Source of the DNA: Albula goreensis
Taxonomy: Eukaryota; Chordata; Actinopteri; Albuliformes; Albulidae
DNA: 64,000 nt
Reading direction: 5' to 3'
Assembly (NCBI GenBank): GCA_022829145.1
Contig: CM040765.1
Span: forward strand, 10,274,292-10,338,291
Position 1 is the stretch's first letter, and each line of letters opens with the position of its first letter. A program made the position numbers and the translations under genes. Shown here in pieces: positions 1-15,300 of this stretch. The notes under the pieces were generated by a model. It ran no database searches and was not told the DNA's origin. It saw nothing but the letters and a program-made list of their open reading frames with translations.

Positions 1-1790
<1,790 letters not shown>

Positions 1791-3305
1791 TCACGGGGGC
1801 AATATTTGAAACATTGAAAACACTGAAAAGTGTGCGTAACTATGAAGTTATACTTTATTGTAATTAGTTAGTCGAAAAGGCTAAAATAAATGTCATAGGC
1901 CTATATAAATGTATTTTATATTTCAGGACAATGAAAGCTATTAACCACAGAAAGTGTAAAATAGCAGGATGCGTGGTATGAGTTTAAAGTCAGTAAAAAC
2001 ACTGTGTGCAGACCACCATTAAAAGGATCCCGATTAAAACGATAAAAAGTGATCCCAAAAAACAAAACAAACAAACAAAAAAACCTAGTAAACGTATACA
2101 CTTCCTTCATGTTCTGTTTTTTATGTTTTCAGTGTAGATGTAAATAAGCCCTTAGACATCAACTAAAAGTGTGTAAATGGTTCTTCATACTTGGCACATA
2201 CTGGATGGATTAAAATGTGTGACCTGTGCCCATCATGAATTTCAAGGTTTGATTGGGTAAGAAAGACATTCTGTGATCAATTTGGCTTTAAGCAAGTACC
2301 AGAAATTCAACCTGCAGCTTTAAAATTCAAAATCAGAACTCAGCATTACAGAAAGGGGATGCATATTCAGTTATGTAAATGGTCTTAGACAGTCCGGCAT
2401 CTACAATGTGTCTCACTCTCGCCAACAACAAGAATCTTCATTAGTGTGTCAGAGACATCTCAGTGCACCGGAGTGTGGATGGATCCATTGTGTTTATGGT
2501 ATGAGATAGGTACAAGGAGGCAAGGAACCTGAATGCGGAATTTGATGTTAATTGACAGCATACTTAGTTAAATTGAATAAACACAGTCACTTAGAACACA
2601 TGAAATTCATGCAAGGATGTGAATAGGATTGTGGATGTGACAGTTCGCTCTCTCATACAAACTCAGCTACACAGATGAATCTACAACATTGTGAACTCTG
2701 AAAGAAATGTCAGTTTTATAGAAACACAAACATGCTTTGTTTTCAACATTCGCAGGCATGGTGTAAACCCAGGATGCAGATGAACTATATCTTGTTTTGA
2801 GATTACCATGAGCTTGTGTACAATGGCAGTTAATTAGGTATTTCATTTACCAGGTGTTTAGCACTGGGGAAACTGCCTGGCAGCTGAGTGCCGCCTTGCA
2901 AGCAACATTTCAAAATTTAAAAGGTGTTCCGTCTGAACTGAGTAGGGCAGGTGTTGGTTTTGTTCTATTCCAGCCTTAAAACACCTCATTCAGATATTCA
3001 AGGGCTTCAGTCAAGACCTCCATGATTTGTTTTTTTTTTTTTTCTCACCATTTTGAATGGCCAGTTATGCTGTAGGTAGGCCTGAATAATTGTGGCACTG
3101 TCTTCTGTCGATTAGAGAATGCTCACATGAGCACTCTCCTCTCTCAGTTATTTTCACTGTGCAGCCAACCAGCTGTGCTGTGCAGTCATTGCTCAGGAGG
3201 TATACTCTGTATGGTTAGGATACAATGCCTAATCATGGGATACATCACAACAGCACAATGTATTCGCAAGATTAGCCTCAGCATTTATTGTAATGATTGA
3301 GAATG

Positions 3306-3320
3306 TTTTTTTTTTTTTTT
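3306..3320. repeat. Poly-T run
   Basis: Fifteen T. Similar homopolymer runs occur at 3030-3043, 21494-21508, 45023-45036 and 57301-57312. None is next to a recognisable SINE head, so they are not read as retroposon tails. Confidence 0.9.
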
Positions 3321-3429
3321 AACCTTGCCTTTGGTTTCTGTCATTTTTATATATAGTGGCTGCTATATTTTATTATAACTACCATTCTAACAGGAGGTTC
3401 CACGAAGGTCCCAGAGGAATTATTTTTCT

Positions 3430-3800
3430 TTCCAGTAAGTGCGCCTGCTAAGCGTGAGCCGGTGATCAGCCAGTGGGCAGGTCAAACAGGGGGCCTCGCC
3501 ACGAGTCAAACAGGATTCCGTTTGGGATCGGCTCTATTAGCGGCTCAGCCAGGTGTGAGTTGCGGGCCTCCGGCTGCCTGCGACGCGCTCAGCGAAGTCA
3601 CGGGGCCAATTCGAACGCGTCCCGCGGGACGGAGCTCCTCGCGACGGGAGCTTAATAACAACGACAGCAGCGGCGAATGGTGTTATCGTGGTTACACTGT
3701 CAGAAACACCGCGAGGCAATTTGGGGAACACGATGTGTCAACTCCTATAGCGTGCGAGTGTGCTGCTGTTGATACCGATGCCATGGCTGAGCTGATGTGT
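3430..3800. promoter_or_regulatory. Isolated CpG-dense island in intron 2
   Basis: By eye about 35 CpG dinucleotides occur within about 350 bp, in surroundings that have very few. The densest part is 3590-3680. Two plus-strand frames stay open across it (from 3462 to 3818 and from 3473 to 3655), which is expected from low stop-codon density in GC-rich DNA. The product shows no domain I recognise. Possible explanations are an alternative or antisense promoter, a conserved regulatory element or a GC-rich repeat insertion. It lies about 1.7 kb upstream (in transcription order, on the 3' side) of exon 3. Confidence 0.45.
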
Positions 3801-4918
3801 CAGCACACTGAGAAGTGATCCGTTTGAAGAGCTCACAGGTGAACCAAGGTGTACTGCGTTGTAAAGGCAATTGGGCCAGCTTGCTTGGCATCGACACAGA
3901 ATTACTAGATTACACATTGATAACAGAGGTTGAATACTGTCCAGCTGTGTGGCCATACTGGAGAAGAATTGTTAACAAAACCTAGGACTCGCTTCTATGC
4001 GTTTGGGTATTCCAAGACATCGAGAATGTATGTGGTAATTTTATTTTTTAAATGAATGCAACCACATTAGTTGTCTTGGGAGACCATATAGAGTGCCACA
4101 CTTGATCTAGTAGCCCAGGGTGGTCTGGTTAAGTGCTATGTAGAAACCACTAAACCACTCTATGGATGATGTATCAGGGACATTTTGAGCAGGTCAAAGG
4201 GGTGGAAACCTGAGAATGCATTTCCATGAGACTGACCTTAAAGCATATCAAAGCTCCCTTTAGCCCAACACATCAGTTAACATCAGAATGATTACTGTTA
4301 TAACGTGTATGTGCTGTTACCTTATTCCTCACAGCATAGGTAACAAAATGGTCTGCTGTTGGTTTCAGACCATGGCACTAACTGTTCACATGAAGAATCA
4401 AGATAGACAATTAGCTCACTGAACTAAAGAACATGGTCCAGATAAGGGTCCTACTCGTACTATTACTCAGGTCATTGGGAATGACATAACCCTCTGGATA
4501 TTCAGCCTACTCAGGCACTGAAGCAGTAGTATGAGTCGCAGATGGTTTCTCTGTCCACCACAATATTAACAGCACAATGGATTGTGATAATCAAATCTTG
4601 TGAAAGCGTTAAAGACTGTCTAATTTAAGAGTGGAGGTGAGAAGAAACTTGTGGGGGAAGAAATGCTCCAAAGGATCTCAACTGCCAATTACAGTATGAG
4701 AATGTAGTGTCTTGCGGCTATGATTTCATTGCTGTGCAACACAATTGGTGGTTGTATCATTTTCTTCAAATACTCCCACTGTACAGTTTGTAACATTAAT
4801 CTCCATAGTTTGAAATGTTAGTCACATTTATATATAATTGTGCACAACACTGATGCTATTGGAGAGTCAAAACAGTGGCTGTGTTATGTTTTATGCATCT
4901 GACTATCATAAGCATGAC

Positions 4919-4949
4919 TATATATATATAAATATATATATATATATTA
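4919..4949. repeat. TA microsatellite
   Basis: About 31 bp of alternating TA with one interruption (AAAT near 4931). Confidence 0.9.
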
Positions 4950-7900
4950 TGTATCACTGTTTCATTAGACATATGATGTACATTTAAAATTACAGAGGTG
5001 GAATGTTTGTAACTTCTCACAGTGATGTGCTGTCCTGCCATAAAACACAGCCAAAGGAGCATGGTGTCTCCATGTTTAATAGTTGGGAAAAGGCAATGTG
5101 TGGGAAAGGCATCTTCTGGCTTTGTCCAAACATAAACCTGACCAGGAAAGAAGTATTTTCTTCCAGTGTTGCAAAGGTTTTGTGCACATTGTACCAGGTT
5201 ATATTTTTTGCAAGGTTACAAGTATTTACTGAATGATAAATATCTGATTCATAAATATCTGTGTTTGGTAGCACATGTGCTGTGAAGCGCTTGTTTGTCC
5301 CTGATGGAGATCTCTGACTTGCAACCACTGTCCTTCTATCCTTATGCATTTTTTCCTTTGGCAAAAGCTACAATGATACAGACATTTTAAGCTGTTATAT
5401 TTTATAGCAAAAATACATTGATATTTAGTCCTGACATTCGTATGAAATGCACATGGGATGTATCACAGTACTTACATCAAAATAAAATGTATATTTTTTT
5501 CCCTCATGTTTCGCCTGTGAGAAACACCCATGTCTGTGTGTTGTGTGACAGTGACAAGTGACTGGTCTGCAGTCTCCCACAGAAAAGTGAGCTCCAGCGG
5601 GAGTCCCTACCATGCTGTTTGATACTGCTCTGTTCTGGAGGTGCTAACCCTTTGACCCCCAGTGTCTCTCATACAGGAAGCAAGGGCCAGTGATGATAGT
5701 AGATTGACAGGTTGCATAAACTTACAGAGTCTAACAAAAAAAGAAACAACTGCTGAAAATAGCTGGTGTAAAAGTGGCAGCAGTTTGAGTAAGCAATGTG
5801 TAATCCCCATAGGTGTCCCCCTGCCTGTTCCTGTGAAGGACATTCCTGTCAAAATGTCTGATTGACTTATGCAAAAAAACCTCCAATTAAGTGCCCTCTT
5901 TTACACTGTTGGACTCTTGGGTTTTGGTATCACTGAGCTGTCTTAAAGTCATTTCTATTTTTATATTCATGTTTTATATTATTCAGTATTGTCTTACACA
6001 CATGGGTATTATTTAAGGAATAAAGGTATAACACCCTGTTCAAGAATACATCCGCTTAAATGAAAGGCGCTGCATATTTATCTGAAGAGATCATGTTTGT
6101 GACCTTTCAATTTGAACTTGATGATCTGATAACTCCTGTTATTGGAGCAGATGAATTTTGGGCAACTTCATAATTTCCATCATTGTGATTTGTCTGCCTG
6201 AATTTTACATTTTCTTAAAATTTTCTCAGAGCACTTCCGATGGCATATTTCAGGTAAATAAGTCATGCAAGGCATCCTAAAGCTTTACCTTACAGTAGGA
6301 TTTTGTAGGAGATTGTATAAATAATGAGGTTCTCTGATGAAAAATCAAAAAAAAAAAAATCATTAAAAACAGGTGAGGAAAACAGTGGTGAAACTACAGC
6401 TGTGTTGCTCTCTTTGTGGCTGGGAGCTGAAATGTGAAGGACCTAAGACCCTGTTTACCCCAGGTATGTACCTGTATCCAGGCATTGATTTTATCCACAT
6501 TGCTGCTTCATGCATTTACACTTGGTAGTAGAGTGTGTCACTGTGTATCTGGATTGAAATTGGTTAGTACCTTCCCACTTAGTATGCTAAGAAGCTTTCA
6601 GCATCTGCGCACATTGGTTTGCATGCAGAATTCTTTGTTTGCATGCACAAGTTGTATATAGACTGCAGCACATGAGCTTGGTGGGGCGGGCCACCCTGCC
6701 AATGTAATGGTAGGGGAAACAGTGCAGTTTTTGTGTATTAATACCAGGTGTAGAAAGGGTACAAGTTGAAATAGATGCCCTCCAGTTGCAGTATTAACAA
6801 ACAGCTGAAGCACAGCAGAGGAAGCACAGTGCAGTTCCTATGTACATCAGGGCCCTGGCACTCTGTGAGTTGGCTCTGCCAGTGAGCCTGCACAGTCCTC
6901 CATTGTGTTTGATGGATAGAGAAGGCCACTTCAGTTCGCATGCCCAGGTGGCCTCAGCTAAAGGCAGACTTTATGTGAGGGAGCGGGAACAGTTGACAGT
7001 CAGAGAACCTTCACAGCTCACTGCAATCTCTTGAGGTAATTTTTCCCCCCACATCCCTGTGGTTTAATTATTACCTTCCAAACTCCGGTAGCGCCAGCTT
7101 CATTCACCCGGGTGAATATAAACAAAACACACAGAGATTCATTGCTGTCTGAGACGGATAACTCCAACCGAACTTCAAAGCTTTATGAACACAGCCAAGC
7201 ACAAAACACTTTTGATTCTTTGGGGTTTGGGTCACATTGAGCTCACTGTGTGATGAAAAATGTGGTCGGCTGGGGAACATTTTGATCATTTTGGAAGGTA
7301 TAATTTAGCAGCCTTTCTAGTCATTGCATCTGTACAGGCTGTGTTGGTTAATTGATAATGCAATCTGTGAAAGCAAATAGGAATGGACAAAGAACTGTAT
7401 TTGTCATTAGGGTAAGGCAGTACTTACATGAGCTGTCCAACAGTTCACAAATTAAATGTCATTGCATCATTGGGAGAATGCTTCAGAGAAGGGCACGCTT
7501 CCCGCTCTACAAATTAGTTTGGAAGATGAACCAGCACAACAATGACATAAGTGATTGAAAGCTGAGGCCTTTGTTTCATGTTTTCATACTGACCTCAAAT
7601 TATTTTGATCAATTTCAATTGCTGGCCCTCACGAACTTGTTATTTAGAAAATTCCACAGCTACTGTTTCCTGATAGTTGCTGTGGCTTTATCTCAAACAC
7701 CCTAAAATGTATTGTAACCCAGTAGGTGTGAGCTAAGGTCCTTTATTTTAAATGGGAATTTTTCTACAAAAATATATTTTAAATTCAAATCAATTGCTAT
7801 TCCATTCCAATGTGCAGATTTTTAAATCCAAGGAGAGTTTTGCTCAGCAAGGCTGAACAATTTATAAGGCCCACTCTTTCTAAATTACCATTTGTATTTT

Positions 7901-10900
7901 TATAAAGGTTTTACTGTATTATCACAATACTGCTGAAACAGGTATACCCACACAGCATAGGGAATTTTTGGTCATGTAATGATGAAGCTCTGTGTTTGTA
8001 TTTCTGCAGCAGTTTTTGTAAGCAACAAAAAAAAAACCATAATACTTTTAGACCATAAACTTTAATCTGTGTTGTCACTGCATGACAGCCATGTCACTTG
8101 TTGAATGTACATTTCAGCGTTTTCAATCACCGACCCCAGCTGTCAGATACTCTCCATGGAATTTCAGATGTGCAGCTTGTGGAGGGGGAAAAGGAGAAAA
8201 TGCAGAGACCAGAATGACACACAAGGCCACATCAGCATTTTCCAGACACGCAAGTCATGGCCGAGGCCAGGCCATTTAAGAAGCCAGGATAAACCTGCAG
8301 AACAACTGTCAGTCAATGGCTTGGACTCAAGCCAAATTCGACAAACTAACACTCAAGTAGACCAGGGTCTAATCTTCAGCTGTTCCAGTTTTAGTATCCA
8401 AAATAAAGGTTTCAGCATGAACCTTACTGTTTTTATACCATTACGTTTGTATAAAATGCTTTTATTTCTGCATTACTTTCTCCTGATAGTATTTGTATAA
8501 GTCATTCAACTTGTTTATATATCTTAGGTTTCACAAAGGGAAGGCTACAGAAAGCAACTTGAGTTTTAAATTTATGTCCATCAGTTCAGTGTCTCTGATA
8601 TAGATTTCGATGGGTGCTGAAATATTGGTTTATTTTTTCCTGCCAATATTTATTCCTTGAGAGGCAGAAAAAAGTAAAAGAAAGAAAGACTAAAATCTGC
8701 CTGCGACCCCTTTTCACACTTTCAATAATGACAAGCCACTTACTGCTTCCAAGGCTTTCAGTTCTATGTTAATAGGATGGCACTAATTGACAAGCGAGGC
8801 TGTAATCAAGCAAATTCTCCTTTCTGAGAATGTCTCAAAGATCCTTGTGCGATTGCATCTGCTCATCGGTCAGTCACCCATGAGCCTGCACGTTTAATTC
8901 CCCCCACCTCCACCACCAATTCTTGTCTTCCATTCCTCACGATTGCTTGTCACGCTTTTCTTACTCTGCCTGATTGACCATCCACTCTGCCCCCTGAATG
9001 CTGTTTTCCAGATCCTCCACCAGACTTCTTTCTGGATGACTGAATTGTGTCCATCTGCATCATGTAAACACGTGCTCTTCTTTGTAAAATAAGGAATTAA
9101 GACTCCTATTGTTGGTCAGTGTTGTGACGTAGGATCTCGATCTGTCTTTCCTTGCCTTTGGATTAGCCTTGTTCTCATGCCGAACGTGTTTGTGTTGCCT
9201 CAGCACAGTGCTGTTTGGGTACTCTCGGGGCTTCACATTAACCTTTTAGATTATTTTGTTTACCAGATGGTCTCAGGGCATATTACATGTTAAAGTGATG
9301 CAGCAAGCATTGTATCTTTTGACCTTTATGTGGACAATCACCGAGCACACTCTCTGATTGAAATGAATGTATTCCTTCTGCCACTGAAAAATAGGAGCAG
9401 TACATTTAAAGGGCACAATGAATATTTCTATTTTTTTGAATGAAACTATTTTATGGTAGATCATGTAAACCCAGAATTTCACTCTGTTTCATATAATATC
9501 CTATACTAAATGGTCTTCTGATTAATACCCTGTTTTGAAAATAATTTCAACTTGAATGTATCAATGAAGATGCACCAAGTGCCAAACAATTTCAGCCTTT
9601 GTAGAATTTAGATAAAGAATTAGCAGGAGAAGTATCTTAGTCGTTCTAACGTGTACCATATCATTATGTTAAGATTTCAATGCAGTTGTTGAAAATCTTG
9701 TTTATCTTTACAGTACTTTTGAATTGGAATTATAATCCTTTCAAAGACACTAATGCATTTAGGAAAATATTGTCTAAGCTGAGGGATTATGAGCTGTAAT
9801 CATGAAGCTGTCTTTTTTGCTTTGTACTTTGAACTCAGAAAAGCTTTCATTCCTACATTTTATGCAAGCATCTGTCTTTGCAGTTTGTTCTGCTGAAGGC
9901 CTCTTTGAATTGTGGCTTGCGGTGGAATAAATCAAACTGACTGAAAAACACAAAAAAATTATTTTGAAAGCATCCTTAAAGTGTATTTCATTGAACATTT
10001 GTGGTTTATTTTCAATTACAATTTAACCTCTCTGTCTTATCTGATCTTGAAATTAATTTGAAATTTTCTTGGCTAATAAGTCAATACATGCTGAAAGCTG
10101 AACCTCACAGAAGTCTTTAATATATATGTATTTTGTTCTCCCTCAAAACCACATGCACAGTATAGCACTTTTGGAACCTTGCCAGCTTTATTATAATGAA
10201 CCTGTAAAACTTTGCTTCTCTTTAATTTAATAAGGGGGTCGATAACTCCTAGCAATCCAAGAAAATATTAGCAATTCAAATATATCTTATGATATTCGTC
10301 TTGTTATTTGAAATGTTTGCAAGGAACTCGTGTGAGGTAGAATAAATGTTCCCCATAGAATAAATTTACCCATTACCTGATAAAACAATAAATGGTAACC
10401 TCCTTGCTTTTGCTGAGAGGAAATATTGTGTCATTCTGTTCTGAAGTCCAAATTGTGACACAGATCATGTTCAATTTTGAATGATCGCTAGCTCACCATT
10501 TGTTCCTGCGGCCCTCCACCATTGTGAAAACTACGTAGCTAAGAGGTTTCTGAACAATTTTAAAACGAGGAAGGATTCTCTCTCCCAAGTACATTATCTA
10601 ATTTCATTGTCATGATCACATTGGTGAGATTTTCTTAATACTTAGTGTTCTTTGGCCCTTGCTTTACTGGGACATAATTGTCTTATATAGTCCTGATGAG
10701 GAAATAATAGCTGTACCTACTCCCTTGGTTTTTCATGTCATCCCACCTAGCAGTCCTTGTGAATTAAGATGAGTTGTTTCAAAGCCATTAGCGAAATACA
10801 GTCTCTGCTTGAGATGTTCTCCTTTCTCATCACTGACATCACGGTTCATAGAAAAGTAGTCATCTCTAAAAGTAAGACTATTGTAGTAGTTTGTGCAGTC

Positions 10901-12096
10901 GCAAACATTGTTCATGATAACAAGTGCCTGGGGACTAAGGTCAAAATGTTTTCACTGCTGAAGTAAAAGGATAAATCCATAAAGGAAGAAACCTTCAAAA
11001 CTGGATCTTTCTGATTTTTGTGGAGATAGGATGGGCCCCAGTAAATAAATAATATCTTCAACATTTCAAACAGGGTCAATTACTTAATTCATTGCTTGAT
11101 AATTTTGCATCATTCTGGAGAGCTTGAACATGAAGGAAATTTTTATAATTTTGTTTTTTGCATGACTAAGATTCTGAGATTGTTCAAGGATCACAAAATA
11201 TCAAAAGAATAATAATGGTGCATATCAGAAGTTTTTCTTCTACCTCATTAAAAATGGTTAAGCTGCGTTCGTTTGTGAATAGTATCGACTAATAACAGAC
11301 TGTTAAATGCTGAATTTCTCACAGTTAATTTCAGGGTGTATTGTTTTTGGTGTAGAAGTATTCATTTTTAATTATATTTCTAAATATGAGGTTGGTTTTG
11401 CAAGAGAAAGCTGTCTGGAAAGGAAAATAGCTTTGTGACTAAATAGCACATTTTCAGATAAGCAAAGGGCTTCTCACAAAGGTTACCGCTGGCCACTCAT
11501 GTTAATGATTTCTGACAGCCATCACAAACCTCACAACCGCACTCTGAATCTCATTTCAAAGCAAAAGTTTATTTCCATCTGAAGATGTCACAGAACAGAG
11601 AGGCATTATGATGTCATCATCTTTCTGTGCGCTTACTACTCTGAGTCACCCTGACTCAGTTCCTTACTGAGAGCATTTTCTTCCCCTGGGGTCAGAAACC
11701 CTGACTTTGTCAGCCTTTTGTCTCCTTGTTGCCAAGGAAGCTTGGTTGCCAAAGCTCACCAGAGGGAATGGAGCTTAATTTCATTAGCTATGTCAGCTAC
11801 CACCAAGAAGAAAACAAAACAGAGAGATAAAAGTAAATTTCAGGCATTGAAAACAACATTTTCTTCATTTTACTGGAATGATACACCTTTTGGTTTTTTT
11901 ATCTACACTAACGTAGACTGTTTTCATACCTTCCCATTCCTTCGATGTAGAAGTCAAAGTTTATTGAAATCATCAGTTCCAAATTGTGTAAAGCAAGCAT
12001 GAGAAAGGGGGCAAGCTTAAACCCGCAGCCTGTTGGGCATGTCCGTGGAATGGGTGCCCTCTGCCATTTCTGGGGTACAGAGTCAGAGGTAGGGGA

Positions 12097-12300
12097 GTGA
12101 CAGGGCTGGCTAGGCGGGGCTTCTCGCTTCGTCAGTGGGAGCAGGTGACCCATCTGTCACCCATCACTGTGGGGGGCCTGAAGGCTGATGTGAAGTACAC
12201 CGAGATTGGACGGCTGACAGATAGGGCTGTCACCGTGGGGATGCGCTCTTATCCCCCTGTCCATCAGCCCCTCCTGAATGACAGCGACTGGCTACAAGTA
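12097..12300 (+). other. Exon-like open frame ending in a splice-donor context
   Basis: A GC-rich patch (about 12030-12300) in AT-rich intron holds a plus-strand frame open from 12097. It reaches CAA|GTAAGC (donor at about 12299) and then becomes AT-rich. The predicted peptide has no domain I recognise. The composition shift coincides with the donor, which is why I list it. It could equally be an old repeat or regulatory element. It is antisense to tmem178b. Confidence 0.18.
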
Positions 12301-15300
12301 AGCCACTGTCAAATAGAGTCTTTTATGCAGGAAGAGTATCCGAAAAATCTAAATACAATTGGTCATAAAACATATTACTTACATTTACTGAAGGATAATA
12401 GATGAAGCAGGGAAGTTGTTTTAACTTCAGAAACGGTGATACTTGGCTTAGTCTACAAGAACCTGGTGTCTGTGAAGAGACCAGCTGATTGTTCTGCCAC
12501 CCTCCCACACAGCTCTCTAGGCACACCACAAACACAAAAATGGTTATCTGTACAACTAGACACTTGGATGTGTAAAGGATGGGTGGTGTACCTGGTAGTG
12601 GTCTCCAATTTGACGAATGTGCCATTTTGCTTTCGAGTAGGCAAAACATTTTAATGAGAGTTCTGTTTAAAATTGTGAAATACATTTTAATTTTTACATT
12701 TTCCTTAGAGCACATAGGTTGAAAATTCAGCAATGCTCAGGCATATGTAAGTTTATAGAATTTTAACTGGGTTTGCAAAAAATGCATCTTTGAGAGTGAT
12801 GCACTTGCATAGATTACGGCATGGTGAACTCAACAAAGAACAAATATTAAAGGAGTAATACTTTTCAGAATGTTTCCTGTTTCTAAAATATTTACACATG
12901 ATTCTTTTTTCCCTATCGCTTATGTGGCTGCGTTTCTCTTATGAGATCTTTTAAATTAAATGTAGAGGTTGACTGGTTTTATGGAGACGCTGGTAACGCA
13001 CAATGCTGATCACAGAAAAGAGCTGACGGTTTATCTGTCAGGCAACAGTGACATTCTGCATTACATCATTAATAGTATCAATTTGTGTAATGCTTGCTTA
13101 ACCATCACCATTTTCATAAGGATGTGCCCTGTGGCAGACACTGCGGGATCTGTGTAATAAAGCCAGTGCACACTCAGCTGTCTTCTTGCATCTCATACTC
13201 AAACACCCAAAATGGAGGAAATTCAGCCACGTGAGGGTGACCCTGAGCAGCTCAAGGAGGAGTAAGCGCCGCAGCCGTACTCGTACTGGTTTACCGTAGC
13301 TTTATCTGTAGTCTGGTGGGCATTACCTAAACCATCCACACACAAAGGAGCTGACCATTAGTTAACAAACACTGACATCACTTTAACATCTCTAAGACAA
13401 TAATATTAAACAGTAAAATATAATGCCATTGCATCAACCTTTAATTGCAAGGGGAAATGAGGAATAATTCCATGCTCTTCACCTGAGTGTCAGTGTGAGC
13501 GGACTGTCACATACTGGGTACGCTGCAGTCTAAGACTGCAGCATTTTACTGGAACATCAGTCCGTAGTTTTTCCCTCTGCATTGGGGGTAAAAATGTTAG
13601 TTTAGTGCACAAAACGCTCTTTAATTTTGTAATTATATGTTCACCAGGCTGGCTTTCATTGCTAAGATAATCTGCACTGGTGTCCTTTTTGCTGCGATTG
13701 GCCCTGCCTGCATGTCTGGGTGTTCAAGGAGAGAAATATAAGCTCTGTTCTGTCAATTGACAGGAAAAGATTAAACGCTGCGTGCATGCGAGGCTTTGTC
13801 AATCGGGCTGATGCCAGAATACTGGCACTGACTGTGGATTTGCATACAGAGCAGTAGTGTGCGGTAAAGACGGCCTCATCCACTGGAAGGAGATTTTCAC
13901 TGTTAATAACACAGGATCCACACAAGACGTGAGCAAGCCTTTTTTTACCAAGAAGGGGGAGGCTTAATCAGAGGAAATATACATGAAGAAAAATGGGAGG
14001 GGGCATTGCGTTGAGTGAAAATAGGAATCCTTTAGTCACGCTAATGCGCAATGCTTTCTTGGTTTGGAGATGCTCAGGAAAAAAATGGTTTAAAACTCAT
14101 GTCCAAAGACACAACGTTATGCTTTTCTGTGACCTATGATGCTAAAAACTTGTGCCTATATCTGCATATTGTTCAGCCTGAGGGCTATTTGCACCCATTT
14201 GCACTGTTGACAAAAATCCATTGGCAGAAAAAAATTAAGTTGGAGATCTCCTGACCATAAAATGCGGGGCCTTGATCATGAATTCTCAATAAGAAAACTG
14301 GTTTTCACTGGCAGATGATCTACACCTGTTTAATAACTAAACGCAGGGTTCAGCAGAGGGTCACTGTAAGGATTAAAAAAAATATGTGACGATAAATTTG
14401 CATTGTGCTCAGCAGAAAAATAGATATCCATGATATATGAACTTCAGCCAAGCGGCATGACAGACAGGCAGTAAGCCGCTCCTGTCAGTTTGTAGTGTAT
14501 TGCAGCTGAGTGATTCTGAAGGTATGCAGCACAGCTCATGAAACCGAATGGGGCGAAGGAGCAGAAATTTACTAGTGCATAGGGCTGTTGCCTAAACAAG
14601 CTTGTGATCGCCATGGACAGAGCCGATCCCGCTCCTTCCCACACCCACACCCTCGCTAAGTTTGTTAAGCTGTCGCATCCCCATTGGCTCTGCAGGAGCG
14701 ACAGTATTGGAGGAACTCTTAATGGATGTTTTAATGAAGTCATGTTTTTGGAGGGGTGTGGGGGATGCTGCCGGCATGAAAACAGTGTTTTAACCCACAG
14801 GGCACGCGTATTCATTCGCTCAGAATCAAATAGCTCACATTTAGTGTTCAGCCTTCCCTTACACAGATATTCACAGCATGCAGCCCTGGTAGAAAGCCAT
14901 GGACATGAGGGTTGTCAAATGTCTGGCAACCACAGCTAAAGCATGAGAAAGCCAATGCCCAGCCGGAGAGCATGCCAGACCCTCAAGTGAGGTACAGGGG
15001 AGCTGCTTTAAGGATGGATGCAGCTCCTTTTTGTGTCCTCTACAATTCTCACTCCTGTTGACTCAGCCATTTTGCTAAGTCCAGTAAAGTTGGTACTGCT
15101 CATTTCAGTCATTGAGGGCCTTAAGCGAAACTGATGTATCATATTCAACCCTTTTAACCTCCATTTTAATTTATTCTCCAGTTTTGAATGCATAATCACA
15201 ACTGCAAACCCATATTATTTGTTCACCATCCTCTGTCAGTTCAGGGCAGCGCTGACTAGCATGTCTACAGCTTAGCTGCACAGACTGCAAGGGCCTCATC

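Noticed and set aside
3462..3818. 118-codon frame over the CpG island as a gene
   Set aside because: High GC lowers stop-codon density, a second frame is open in the same place, and the peptide has no domain. The island itself is reported instead.
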